NCBI GenBank assembly: GCA_002591745.1
Contig: PDLQ01000020.1
Span: forward strand, 46,273-110,272
Source of the DNA: Lewinellaceae bacterium SD302
Lineage (GTDB): Bacteria; Bacteroidota; Bacteroidia; Chitinophagales; Saprospiraceae
Direction: 5' to 3'
DNA length: 64,000 bases
Every line of letters starts with the position of its first letter. The first letter of the stretch is position 1. A program made the translations under genes and the position numbers. Below the pieces are notes generated by a model. That model did not search any database, was not told the DNA's origin, and saw only the letters and a program-made list of their open reading frames with translations. Below, in pieces: positions 1 through 9,768 of this stretch.

Positions 1-2
1 TG

Positions 3-3000
3 ACCGGCTTATCGGCTCAGTCGGCGATCACGGCCAACCTGAACGTGACAGGGGGAAGTGCTACGCTGGAGGGCTACACTGACCCCGGCAAAACTTTCAT
101 CACGCTTTTGAGTACGGATGCGGTGCCCATTTTCGAGGCGCGGCTGGAGATTCGTTTGTCGGTGGGGCAGCGGACCTATGTGTTGAACCGCAACGGCGAG
201 GCCGGGACGATCAGCTTGGTCAGCAACGTGCCGACTTTGTTACAGGGCTTAGACCTGGCGGAATACTTTACGCCCAACGCCCTCGATCCTTTTCAGCGGC
301 AGCAGCTGCTGGACGACGGTGGCTTGCTACCGGACGGACAAGTGAGTGTCTGCGTGGCGCTCTACGATATACGTTTTCCGGGAGCACCTCCGGCGAGTAA
401 CAACGCCTGTGCACTGGCCTATTTCGAGTACGCCCAGCCGCCGTTGCTGATCGACCAGCCCGATCCGGTGGCCCATAGTATTCCTCAGGCGATCAACTTC
501 CAGTGGATTCCGCAGCAGTTTTTTCCGGCCAGTTACACGATTGAAATTTGGGATGCCCAGCCCGATCTGGGTTTCGGGCAGCTTTTCATCGTCAATAATA
601 CCCCGCCCTTGGTGCAGGAAACGGTGGTGAGTAGTCAGTTCGTGCTGACCGATTTCTATCCCCTGTTATCGCCGCAGACGGATTACATCTGGCGGGTGCG
701 GGCGGAGGATTTGGTGCAGAACCGACCATTCATTAATGACGGCTTTTCGGAGCTGGGCTTTTTCCGGATCGCCTCGGATGTGGTGGCGAATGGCTGCTAC
801 TCAATTGAAGACCTGACGATTGAAGGAGGGGTGGAGAATCCACTCGTCATTAGCTATTCCGCGGCGACTGAGGCATTCAATAATGCCCACAGCATCGAAG
901 TTCGCGACCCAGTTACCGGGTTATTACTAATTGAGCTGGACATAGACAGTGGAATCCTGTTGCCTTCTAATCACCGGGGGGTACAAGCTTGGACCTCCGG
1001 ACCGATTACGGAAATTGAACCGACGACATTGCCCTTGCGGATCGAAATTTGCGTAAGCTGTGATAATGGGGTCGATGAAATTTGCGAAGTTGTTGTCTAC
1101 GAAGGGCCACCGTCAAACATCGATATTTTTAACGACGGCAATCCCTGTCCGCCACCGGTGGATAACCTGAGCTGGGTACTGGCGTCAGAGAACTCGGTAA
1201 GCCTGAGCTGGACGCCGGAGCCGACCGCCACGGGTTACACCATCGACGTCCGTAATCTAAGTATCCCACCGACTACTGCTTCTGACGCTCCACCGGAGAT
1301 ATTTTATGAAACGGAGCAACCGCTGGAAAATTTAACCCCGGGCGACCAGTACCGGGTGGTCGTTTGCTATCAGTGTAGTGATACGGGAGAAGACCGCTGT
1401 GCCACCATCTACTTCGTACTGCCGGATTTGGCGGACTGCAACCCCGTCCTCTCACCAGTGGACATCGCCGTAACACCCACGACGGCCGGTTTTTCCTGGG
1501 ATGTGGACTCGGAGTGGGTAGACGGCTACAGCTTGCGGGTGGGCGCGGACAGCGTGACGATACCCGTGGGGCAGAACAGCTACCTCTGGGAAGGACTGAA
1601 CGAAGGAACGGCTTACGCAGCGGAATTGTGTGTTTACTGCCCCGGTGGAGACAACACATTCCGGAATTGCGTGAACGTTAGCTTCACGACGCCCCAGTTC
1701 ATTTGTGCGGATGAGCCGATGTTGGATCAGGGGCTGTCGATTAGCAGTCAGGCTAGTGGAGGAATTTTGGTGGATTGGTCGGGCTTGCCAGCCGAGGTTG
1801 CCGTGCAAGGAGGCATCGTGACTTTAACCAACACTGCTACATTGTTAACCATAAGCAGCCATACTGTGGAGGACAATCAGTCTTTCCACGTATTCGAAGC
1901 TCCGGAGACCGAACCGCCTTATCTGGTCCGGTTTTGCCTGGAATGTGAGGGACAAACAGCATGTTACGAGCAGGAAATCATACCGCCAGGCTGCGATGAC
2001 CTGACGATCAGCGGACTGAATGCGGCCGAAATCGGGAGCGATTTTGTCCAACTTTACTGGGCTGGGCCGAACGGTTTCGCGGTGGATGAATACCGCTTGC
2101 GCAAAAGGCTGACCGAAGGTGATGATACCGATTTCGAGCCGCTGGGCACATCGACGGAAAGCCAGTTTCGGGTGGAAGGTCTACTGCCGCTGCGGACCTA
2201 CGAGATCGAAATTTGTTTTGCCTGCGACGCCGAAAACCAGCGCTGTGACACCCTGGAAATCACGACGGAGGCGATCAATTGTAGTCAGGCGGCCGAGGAG
2301 CCGGTGGCCTATGCCTGTGGCTCCGAGGCGGACATACCGGAGTTTGGCCAGGTGCCGCTGGTGAGTCATCTGAGTCCGGGCGACAGCGTGGTGGCCGGTG
2401 ATTTCATCGTGCTGATCACGAACGTGGAGAGCACTGGATCGCCCTGGCGGGGGAGTGGCCGGATCATGGTGCCCTATCTGAACGAAGTGGAGCTGAGCGT
2501 GGATTTCGAGGCCATCGAGGTCAACGAAAATTGCCGGATGACGAGCGGGGAGATGATCGTCAAACCACCATTCGCCAACCTGCTGGAAGACCTGGGCGAC
2601 ATGATCGACGACGTAACGGACGTGCTAGGCAGCGTTGATGATATTTTAGGGGATATTCTGGATATTTTGGGAGCTGGAGGAGCCGCCGCCGATTATTTAG
2701 GGCCAATTTTGGAGATACTGGAAGTGCTGGAGGAGCAATTGGACAACAATCCGTTCATCAGTCCGGAGGCGGAGAGCCTGCTGGAAGATGCAATTTTATG
2801 TCTTCAAAGTAGCATAGCAACTGGCAATCCCGCGGCCTGTACCGAGATTCTGGAAGAACTCCAGGAAGTCCTGGCGGAGACTTACGCGGCGGATTACCAG
2901 GTGCCTTTTCACCGGGCGGAAGGGCAGGTTTACGGCTACGATACCCTGAGCTACCCGGAGATGGATATTCTGAACTGGTACCCGTCGATCCCGCCGATCG

Positions 3001-6000
3001 GGGGACGGCCCTACACGGGTGCCTGGGTGAGTATGCCAGAGGGGACGGGGGATAAGACACGGGCAGTGCGCGTACCCTCCGGCAGCCTGGATTCCATCCA
3101 ATTTTTCGGGACGGACAGTACGGAGATTGCCGCGACCATCACCAACGAAGGCTTTGATTTGATGACGGATGAGGCGGCCTCGCCGGTAATTTACGCGGTA
3201 CACCCCAAGGCGGATTCTACGGGGGAGATGAGTGCGAAAATTGCCGGTCAGCTCTCGTTGGTGGCTTACCAACAGAAGTACCTGAACGTGGTATTGGTGC
3301 CGGTAAACGGGGCGAACGCGGGCATCAATGCCGCCGAAGTGGAGGTTGAATTGCAGCGGATTTTTGGTCCGGCGGTGGTGGAGGTCAGCGTCTCGGCGGA
3401 CAACAACCTACCGGTACCGGGCGTAGGCATTATCCCAGACATTGCCTCGGGAGTACGACAATACCCAGCGGCCTTGCGGCAGATCATCAACACCTACGAA
3501 GATGAGCGGCCGGTAGTTGATGAAACCTACTACATCTTCCTGGTCGAAGAAGGAGAAAACGAGCGAACGGGCTTTATGCCGCGCAAGAAGCAGTTTGGTT
3601 TTTTGTTTCTCAACCGAATTAATGATGCTCCTGATCCGCCGGGAGAAAACTTATCGGCTTCGGCCAAAGTAGCGCGGTTGGCGGGGCATGAACTGGGGCA
3701 CGGAGCTTACCATTTGCGCCATACTTTCGAGGAAGTCGGGGAGCTAGACGCTGGCGATACGGATAATTTGATGGATTATGCGCTAGGGGGAAGGCTGCAT
3801 AAGTGGCAGTGGGATTTTGTGGAGGATCCGGTGGGGGTTGTTGGGGTTTTTGAGGGGGATGATGGGGGGAGTGGGGGAGTGGTGGAAACAGCTCTTGATT
3901 TAGCTGAAGAATTAATTTATGGATCAGTTGAAGGGTTGCCGACAGAGAATCCAGAATGCTACTATACACCAGATAATAAAATTTTTTGTCTTCCAATTGG
4001 GGCAAAACCATACGTAGCTGTTTGTAACAATACTGCTTTGCCTATACCAATCGGTGCACTGGTTGGTTATAGTTCAGGTGGCGTGTATTATACTTCGACG
4101 TATTTTTTAGGAGATAGTAGCTTCGTTGGTTACAAGCAGGTTGTTGGCGGAGAGTTATATGGTGAATATCAAAATAACACCTATCCCAATGACGGACCAG
4201 AAGTAGAGGTTTATTTTCATTTATTGAACTCGGCAGAAACTGATGGAAGTCAGTCAATATCGAAAGTATTTAAAGTAGAGAATGTAGACGAATTAGGTTT
4301 GTCTAACGGTCAAGCTAATTCTGGAGTAGGTGGAGTACCTATGGTAGCGTCCTTAGCATTAGGAAATTATTTGACACTTGGAGTTACTATTCCTTACACG
4401 GGGAATTGTGGCTATCCGACTACGCCAAACGTCGAATCCCAGAGTATAAATATTTGTGATGGAATTGATGGAAACGACAATATCTCTTCGGAGTACATAA
4501 CTGAACTAGCGGAAAAAATAAGCGATGCTGTTGAAAGGCGAAGCGGGCCAATAGCAAGTACCCTAATCCGCGATAAAGAACGATACTACCACGTTAACGC
4601 GACTGAAGGCGTGAGTCAAATTATGTTAGAAGAAAGGGAAATAGAATTTTTCGAGGAGCAGTTTTATTTATATAAGCACAAGACTGGAAACGAGTTAGTC
4701 GTTATTTTTCAGCAAGTAAACGAGTTGCCAACGAGACAAGCGGCGACGTCTGCACTAGATGATGCGATTCAACAGGCGGGAGTCTTGGCTTCAGATGGCA
4801 TGTATATTTATCTACCGTATACTGTTATGCAAGGAGCACCTGATTGTGCAAATTTCGCTTATCGAGTATTAGGGAGTGCCAGAGTGGGGGAGATCGATTT
4901 AGAGCAACCGCAGGGACTAAATAATGCTAAAGAGATTATAACATACCTCTTTGCACAAATCTTGAAGCCAGTTAATCTAGTTAATATTTTACTGCTTAGT
5001 TCTGGCAGTTTTCAATATTACTCAGTAGAAAGTGATAGTGTTATAGGCCTACCTTATATAAACAACGTAGCGCTTTTATTGAGTAAGGAAATTGCTTTTC
5101 AAAGTTCACTTCCAGACTGTTCGGCATTTGTAGCTGGCGAAGACACTAAATACATTCCTGAAGCTTGGTCTGAATACCTTAATTGTAAAGAGAATTTTGA
5201 TCAACAAAAGTTGAACTCCGAGCAACGAGAACTGGACTTCCTGAACGATTTATACAATGCAGACAATGTTGAGGCCAAAATAGCTCTTCTGGCATCAGAT
5301 AACTGGACACAGGCTCTTCAGAATATTGAACTTCGACCCGGTTATATAGAAAATAAAGATGTACTGCTGAGCTACATAGATTTTAGTGAGCTTTCAAATT
5401 GGTCTGTTTTTGCAGCAAATCTTGATTATCATCGAAACCATACATTTGATCCAGATTACGCATTTAACGCAACTCACCATGCCTATACTAATATAGATGC
5501 CTTTAGCGTGATTGATCCGCTGGTGTACGGTGCCGGTGATTTGCTGAGTCTTGTGCCGGTAGTTGGAGATGTTACGGACGGAGTTTTATTTGTTTACGCA
5601 GCCATGAGGAGGGATGAGCTGAATACAGTTTTATATGGAGCTTCATTTATGGCATTTGGCGGATTGGCTTACATAGTTTCGCCGAGTACGCTTCGAAGGT
5701 ATGTTGCAGTAGCTAGGTTGGGTGACGATGAGGTATATAGATACGTAGCTGTTAGGCTAGAGGATGTAAATCAGACTACGGACAGAGTACGCTATAGTAT
5801 GCTTACTGATGACTTTGATGAAGCACAGGCAATATTGCAAGCCAATATGGATGGCGGTTACGTTGTCCCTCCGGGCATGCGTCTACCAACTGATGATATT
5901 TATGAAAATGCTTCGTTAAACTTACCTAAAAGTACACCTGAAGAAAGGTTGTACTCCAGTAGGATCTCTAGTGAAATTGGCACTCATGCTTTGAGCATAA

Positions 6001-6932
6001 AAGATGATTTAGTTCCATTACATCGAGATATTTTATTGGGCATGCCCGATGCTGAGAATCGGATAGCTTTTCTTAAACAACTGGAAAAACTTAAGGAAGA
6101 AGGCTTGCATGATGATTTTGTAGCTGATTTTACAGATGCCGGGGAAGAGTTGATTAACTTTTTTCGAGGGCCACCACCGGGGCGGGTGAGGGCGTGGGAT
6201 GTATTATCTGGTGATGGAAGTAATTCATATCAAATCTATCGAAGCCAAATTTCGAATTTAAATAAGGTCGATGAATACTTAGACTATAACCCAAGTAGGT
6301 CGGAAGCTTTAAAAAATGAATTTGTAGAAGCCGTAAATAAGGACGCGTTTATAGAAGGTTTTATTGGAGGGCCAGTAATGAAAACTGAACTGGAAGAGTT
6401 AAACAATCTTTACTATCTTCAAGCTGGTACATATGACGACGGTACAGGCGGCACTATTACTTCTTTACAACTAGATAGAATTGATGAGTTGGAGAGTCAA
6501 CTTGGTAGCTATGAGCACCCGAATAGTTTAGAAACAGAATCGCCACAATTTATCCCAAATACAAGTAATCTCCCTCAAGGAGCACCCGATGATTTTTGGG
6601 CTGATGTTAAAGTGGCAAATGGAAAAATTGAAGGACTGATACCAGGTAAAAGGTATGACTATGTTATAACCTATCCTTTCGATGATTCTTCGCCAGAATT
6701 GAGATTAGGTTTAGGTCATTACCTTATTTCTGGAGGAGCATCAGGAGTAAAAGGTGCGGGCTCACTCAGATTTAATGCGGATGGAAAAATATATTATATT
6801 AACCGGCAATCTGGCCATTATATATCCATGCCAATTTCAAAATTGCCACAAGAACTTGACGAAATAGTTGATATCTTGCAGCAAAATAATCTAACGACTT
6901 CTGATGTAGAAATTCACTATGGTCTAAACTAG
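3..6932 (+). CDS. Giant secreted FN3/metalloprotease protein with toxin-like C-terminus (5' partial)
   Basis: The reading frame is open to the left edge, so the true start lies outside; 2309 codons are visible. From the N-terminus there are beta-sandwich segments and about five fibronectin-III-like modules. Each carries a C-x-x-C ... C signature (near 1049-1085, 1366-1403, 1630-1670, 1936-1960 and 2215-2250). A helical linker (2,590-2,870) and a zinc metalloprotease domain follow, with HELGH at 3687 and a downstream NLMDY Met-turn at 3763. After a Gly-rich stretch near 3,860 the base composition drops from clearly GC-rich to AT-rich. The AT-rich part has a hydrophobic 'VPVVGDVTDG' pretoxin-like region (about 5,520-5,700). 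The last 110 residues contain GHYLISGG and SGHY, a pattern I associate with C-terminal toxin modules. The role as a contact or secreted polymorphic toxin is inferred. The toxin activity is not identifiable from sequence alone. Confidence 0.8.
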   Translation, partial: TGLSAQSAITANLNVTGGSATLEGYTDPGKTFITLLSTDAVPIFEARLEIRLSVGQRTYVLNRNGEAGTISLVSNVPTLLQGLDLAEYFTPNALDPFQRQQLLDDGGLLPDGQVSVCVALYDIRFPGAPPASNNACALAYFEYAQPPLLIDQPDPVAHSIPQAINFQWIPQQFFPASYTIEIWDAQPDLGFGQLFIVNNTPPLVQETVVSSQFVLTDFYPLLSPQTDYIWRVRAEDLVQNRPFINDGFSELGFFRIASDVVANGCYSIEDLTIEGGVENPLVISYSAATEAFNNAHSIEVRDPVTGLLLIELDIDSGILLPSNHRGVQAWTSGPITEIEPTTLPLRIEICVSCDNGVDEICEVVVYEGPPSNIDIFNDGNPCPPPVDNLSWVLASENSVSLSWTPEPTATGYTIDVRNLSIPPTTASDAPPEIFYETEQPLENLTPGDQYRVVVCYQCSDTGEDRCATIYFVLPDLADCNPVLSPVDIAVTPTTAGFSWDVDSEWVDGYSLRVGADSVTIPVGQNSYLWEGLNEGTAYAAELCVYCPGGDNTFRNCVNVSFTTPQFICADEPMLDQGLSISSQASGGILVDWSGLPAEVAVQGGIVTLTNTATLLTISSHTVEDNQSFHVFEAPETEPPYLVRFCLECEGQTACYEQEIIPPGCDDLTISGLNAAEIGSDFVQLYWAGPNGFAVDEYRLRKRLTEGDDTDFEPLGTSTESQFRVEGLLPLRTYEIEICFACDAENQRCDTLEITTEAINCSQAAEEPVAYACGSEADIPEFGQVPLVSHLSPGDSVVAGDFIVLITNVESTGSPWRGSGRIMVPYLNEVELSVDFEAIEVNENCRMTSGEMIVKPPFANLLEDLGDMIDDVTDVLGSVDDILGDILDILGAGGAAADYLGPILEILEVLEEQLDNNPFISPEAESLLEDAILCLQSSIATGNPAACTEILEELQEVLAETYAADYQVPFHRAEGQVYGYDTLSYPEMDILNWYPSIPPIGGRPYTGAWVSMPEGTGDKTRAVRVPSGSLDSIQFFGTDSTEIAATITNEGFDLMTDEAASPVIYAVHPKADSTGEMSAKIAGQLSLVAYQQKYLNVVLVPVNGANAGINAAEVEVELQRIFGPAVVEVSVSADNNLPVPGVGIIPDIASGVRQYPAALRQIINTYEDERPVVDETYYIFLVEEGENERTGFMPRKKQFGFLFLNRINDAPDPPGENLSASAKVARLAGHELGHGAYHLRHTFEEVGELDAGDTDNLMDYALGGRLHKWQWDFVEDPVGVVGVFEGDDGGSGGVVETALDLAEELIYGSVEGLPTENPECYYTPDNKIFCLPIGAKPYVAVCNNTALPIPIGALVGYSSGGVYYTSTYFLGDSSFVGYKQVVGGELYGEYQNNTYPNDGPEVEVYFHLLNSAETDGSQSISKVFKVENVDELGLSNGQANSGVGGVPMVASLALGNYLTLGVTIPYTGNCGYPTTPNVESQSINICDGIDGNDNISSEYITELAEKISDAVERRSGPIASTLIRDKERYYHVNATEGVSQIMLEEREIEFFEEQFYLYKHKTGNELVVIFQQVNELPTRQAATSALDDAIQQAGVLASDGMYIYLPYTVMQGAPDCANFAYRVLGSARVGEIDLEQPQGLNNAKEIITYLFAQILKPVNLVNILLLSSGSFQYYSVESDSVIGLPYINNVALLLSKEIAFQSSLPDCSAFVAGEDTKYIPEAWSEYLNCKENFDQQKLNSEQRELDFLNDLYNADNVEAKIALLASDNWTQALQNIELRPGYIENKDVLLSYIDFSELSNWSVFAANLDYHRNHTFDPDYAFNATHHAYTNIDAFSVIDPLVYGAGDLLSLVPVVGDVTDGVLFVYAAMRRDELNTVLYGASFMAFGGLAYIVSPSTLRRYVAVARLGDDEVYRYVAVRLEDVNQTTDRVRYSMLTDDFDEAQAILQANMDGGYVVPPGMRLPTDDIYENASLNLPKSTPEERLYSSRISSEIGTHALSIKDDLVPLHRDILLGMPDAENRIAFLKQLEKLKEEGLHDDFVADFTDAGEELINFFRGPPPGRVRAWDVLSGDGSNSYQIYRSQISNLNKVDEYLDYNPSRSEALKNEFVEAVNKDAFIEGFIGGPVMKTELEELNNLYYLQAGTYDDGTGGTITSLQLDRIDELESQLGSYEHPNSLETESPQFIPNTSNLPQGAPDDFWADVKVANGKIEGLIPGKRYDYVITYPFDDSSPELRLGLGHYLISGGASGVKGAGSLRFNADGKIYYINRQSGHYISMPISKLPQELDEIVDILQQNNLTTSDVEIHYGLN

Positions 6933-6937
6933 TAAAA

Positions 6938-7330
6938 ATGGAAAGAAATAACGAAATTATAAAAAAGTATCTCTACAGGTTTAGTGGTTCTCCATGGAGA
7001 TTTAATTTAGTTATGTTGAAAAATATTGATAAATGGAAAGGTTTGACGATGGACGAATTGTTTGACCTCTTAGTCGACATTAGAGATGAAATAGCGTGCC
7101 ACTATGCTCTTGTACCTTTTTTTGCTAATTATTTAGAAATAGATATACGTCCCATGTACGAATCTTTAAAAGATGTTACAGGTTGGTCATATGAAGAGTA
7201 TGTTCGAACTCTCTCGATTTTTCCTGCAGTGTTTTCTTTACATAATACTTCATCTCTAAGTAGTTTAGGATTCGAAGATGTGTCACCCAAACTAAAGGAA
7301 GTTAAAAAAAGATTGAACTTGTCTATATAG
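6938..7330 (+). CDS. Small protein, candidate immunity protein to the upstream toxin
   Basis: This 130-aa soluble protein has no signal peptide and starts 5 bp after the stop of the giant toxin-like gene. It is as AT-rich as the toxin tip and rich in charged and aromatic residues. I do not recognise a family. In polymorphic toxin systems a small cytoplasmic gene immediately 3' of the toxin usually encodes the cognate immunity protein, and position and size fit that here. The assignment is from context only. Confidence 0.6.
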   Translation: MERNNEIIKKYLYRFSGSPWRFNLVMLKNIDKWKGLTMDELFDLLVDIRDEIACHYALVPFFANYLEIDIRPMYESLKDVTGWSYEEYVRTLSIFPAVFSLHNTSSLSSLGFEDVSPKLKEVKKRLNLSI

Positions 7331-7629
7331 GTTAGTCCGTCAGCCTCAGGTAGTATTGTATAAAGTGTGTCACTAATTTTTTCGGAAAAGAAAGAAAAAG
7401 AAGAGTAGCTGATTTGAATGAGCCCCGCGTAGCGGAAAAGGGGGGCATTCAAATTAGCGGATTCTTCGTTTCCGAGCCAATCCCTCAGAGGTCCAGGCGC
7501 AATCGATCACCGTAAATGATGGCCAGTTCTGAAAGGATTCTGTTCTAGTTGTGCATGGGCTTGTTTTCTTTTCTGAGAGTTAGAGTATCCAGCGGAGTGA
7601 TATCTTGTGCAGGACTTGCCGCATAACCA
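7331..7629. other. Gene-free spacer after the toxin/immunity pair
   Basis: These 299 bp have no convincing ORF. They hold a strong inverted repeat (listed separately) and otherwise unremarkable sequence. The stretch from about 7,440 to 7,560 is more GC-rich than its surroundings and could be a remnant of an earlier gene end. Confidence 0.5.
7408..7458. repeat. Inverted repeat / hairpin
   Basis: GCTGATTTGAATG (7408-7420) pairs with CATTCAAATTAGC (7446-7458) with one G-T wobble. The stem is extended inward by AGCCCC against GGGGGG. No U-tract follows, so it is either a weak terminator for the immunity gene or a module boundary palindrome. Confidence 0.55.
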
Positions 7630-8277
7630 ATGACTAAACCAACCCTAACCACCCTTCTCTTTACTCTCCTCCTATCCCTCAACGCCCAGCAGCAATTCAA
7701 CGTTGGACGGCCCGAATCCATGACGGTAGCAAGTTCGGTAACGGGACAATTTTTCCTGCTCGATAAGGAGCATCACTTATCCGATGTAAGCCTCCAAAAT
7801 TTAGATGCTGATCTGAAAGTTCTGGTCGAGCGAGCAGGCACACTAATCAGCGATAGGCGAAATCTAAAGGTCGAAGAACCTCCACTCCTCCTAAAAGAAT
7901 TCGCGCAACGGATTTTGAAGAAGGGTGATTGTAAATATCTGTCCTGTAGTATGAAATCCGTTTTTTTATTCCAAGGTAGGCATAGATATAAAGGAGTCGT
8001 TCTCGAAATGACTAAAGAGAACTCGGGATTGTGCTACCGCAGACTGCTTTTCTTTAAAGAGCAGAGCGACGGTCTAGCATTCGTCTCAATGAAAGGAAGC
8101 GAGAACCAGAACCTGTGGCGCATTTTTAAAGTGACGAACTATGATTCTTTCTGGAAACTATCCAATCCTGCTACCACTGAAAATGAAGTGTATCAGGTGG
8201 ATGGGGTGATTTCACTAAAAAATTTACCTCAAATCGCAGCTAAGTTCAAAATGCACAAATCCATTTGTAATGAGTAG
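7630..8277 (+). CDS. Secreted protein of unknown function
   Basis: The 215-aa product begins with a clear signal peptide (hydrophobic LLFTLLLSL, residues 9-17, cleavage near residue 19). The mature part contains several cysteines (KGDCKYLSC near residues 97-104) and alternating hydrophobic strands. I recognise no family. Its stop codon overlaps the start of the next gene by 8 bp (ATGAGTAG), so the two are translationally coupled. It lies in the AT-rich array behind the toxin locus and may be a secreted accessory or a periplasmic immunity component. That is inference from position. Confidence 0.6.
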   Translation: MTKPTLTTLLFTLLLSLNAQQQFNVGRPESMTVASSVTGQFFLLDKEHHLSDVSLQNLDADLKVLVERAGTLISDRRNLKVEEPPLLLKEFAQRILKKGDCKYLSCSMKSVFLFQGRHRYKGVVLEMTKENSGLCYRRLLFFKEQSDGLAFVSMKGSENQNLWRIFKVTNYDSFWKLSNPATTENEVYQVDGVISLKNLPQIAAKFKMHKSICNE

Positions 8278-9103
8278 ACAACTAATTTGTATGATCATTT
8301 TGGCGGTTGTAGGACTAGCGTGTTGTGGCCAAAAGAAAGCCAATAATCCAGTACCTTCTTCGGTGATCAACTCAATTGGTCATGCTCCGGACACCATAAA
8401 CTTTCATGGATATTGGTATGAAAGTTTAGAGATAACGCCCTATTCACCAGATACTATTATTTTTGATCATTACTATCGGCTATTCACGGAATCAAAAGCC
8501 TTTTTAGGGTACAAACAACTGCCGCACTTTTTGGCAACCTACATGTTGGCCTACGAAGAAGATCACATTAAACAACTGTATTCCAATCCCGAGAAGCGCA
8601 AGAAAATTGGTGTTAGCAAACGCAGCAAATGGCTCGATAAGCAGTTCTTTGATGAAAATTACTTTGTGCTCAGCCATTCCGTAGAATTATCTGAATTCTT
8701 TAATCGCCCGATTTACGGTATAGTATTTCGCCTTGTCCGAAATGGCTTGGACCAAGGGCTTCACAGCATCATTGTAGAGCAAAGAGCTGAAAGATACTTT
8801 ATTGTTAATCAAGACGATTTATTAGCAACAAAAGAAAATGAAATACGGTCATTGCTTGGAATGGATTACAACAGCCTAAACCAGTTGAAGAGACTCGGGC
8901 CGGACAAAATTTCTAAAAGCCTGAAGCCCCTATATGCACCGACAAGATATGGCTACCCTGCATTCGAAACGCCAATTTTTGACCTAGAGAAATTGATGGA
9001 ATTGGCAAAACATCCTTCTGAGCTGAGCGATTTGGTCAGGAAACAAGTCGTAAGAGAAGTTAGGATTATTGGTCCAGAAGAGCACTGGGCACTTTTAGAT
9101 TAG
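8270..9103 (+). CDS. Lipoprotein of unknown function (paralogue of 9768-10571)
   Basis: The 277-aa product has a lipoprotein signal peptide ending in GLACC, with cysteine 18 or 19 as the lipid-attachment site. It overlaps the upstream gene by 8 bp. The mature protein is clearly paralogous to the lipoprotein at 9768-10571. Shared landmarks in the same order are FDHYYRLF / FDYYYRSH, LATYMLA...LYSNP / LAAYMIA...LYENP, a D-x-x-Y-F-[VI]-[LI] motif, and LKPLYAPTRYG / LRDLYRATRFG. The function is unknown. Two coupled secreted-protein/lipoprotein pairs in tandem suggest duplication of a two-gene unit. Confidence 0.65.
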   Translation: MSRQLICMIILAVVGLACCGQKKANNPVPSSVINSIGHAPDTINFHGYWYESLEITPYSPDTIIFDHYYRLFTESKAFLGYKQLPHFLATYMLAYEEDHIKQLYSNPEKRKKIGVSKRSKWLDKQFFDENYFVLSHSVELSEFFNRPIYGIVFRLVRNGLDQGLHSIIVEQRAERYFIVNQDDLLATKENEIRSLLGMDYNSLNQLKRLGPDKISKSLKPLYAPTRYGYPAFETPIFDLEKLMELAKHPSELSDLVRKQVVREVRIIGPEEHWALLD

Positions 9104-9135
9104 CTAATTTACTTTTCTAATTCAAGTAAATAGTA

Positions 9136-9768
9136 ATGGTTTTTGACTTCAAAGTAGCAAGGTTGGTAATAGCATTGATTGTTTTTCCCATTTGCCATCT
9201 CGCCTCCCAAACCGCCTGGCTAAACAACCCCGCCAACAAGCTGATAACGATATCAGAACCAATAAACGGATACATCGTCAAGCCAGCAACTGGTGAAAAA
9301 ATTGCCACTGACTTCTCGCCAACTTCCGTGTATACTACCATTCAATCAATGCTGGGAGTAAGTGAAATGGATACGACTGAGTTCACAAAAAACTGGATAA
9401 ACACCAAGAAGTTGGAAGCCGTGTATGGAAACAAAGCGGTCACGGCCCATGGAGAATTGACTTTTGTAGCAGATACTGGAGACTACATCAGTGGAGGTGT
9501 AGTTTACTGCCTGGACGTTGAGAACGGCGATAATGTGAGAAATTTTATTCCCTACCGGTTGGAAAAAGATGTGCTTTCTTTAGTGCCGTACAGTGATGAA
9601 AACTACGAATTATACAGAGCACTAACTTTCCTCTGTTTTGGGGATTTCGCCAAAGCCTACGAAGAAAATCTATGCATCGAAAGTGTCAAGGGCGAAAAAT
9701 CCTTGAATTTGGTGGAACTCTATTTGAAGAAATGGGAGAGTGGAAGCCTGCAAAGAAAATGTCATTGA
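9136..9768 (+). CDS. Secreted protein of unknown function with repeat-derived start
   Basis: The 210-aa product has a signal peptide (hydrophobic VIALIVFPICHLA) and a mature part with no recognised domain. Its start codon and first codons lie inside a copy of the CAAAGTAGC repeat family (9134-9168), so the MVFDFKVAR leader is encoded by repeat sequence. The next in-frame ATG is about 70 codons downstream and would lose the export signal, so this start is preferred. The stop overlaps the start of the next lipoprotein gene (TGATG at 9766-9770). The gene layout repeats that of 7630-9103, but I cannot align the two first genes convincingly. Confidence 0.55.
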   Translation: MVFDFKVARLVIALIVFPICHLASQTAWLNNPANKLITISEPINGYIVKPATGEKIATDFSPTSVYTTIQSMLGVSEMDTTEFTKNWINTKKLEAVYGNKAVTAHGELTFVADTGDYISGGVVYCLDVENGDNVRNFIPYRLEKDVLSLVPYSDENYELYRALTFLCFGDFAKAYEENLCIESVKGEKSLNLVELYLKKWESGSLQRKCH

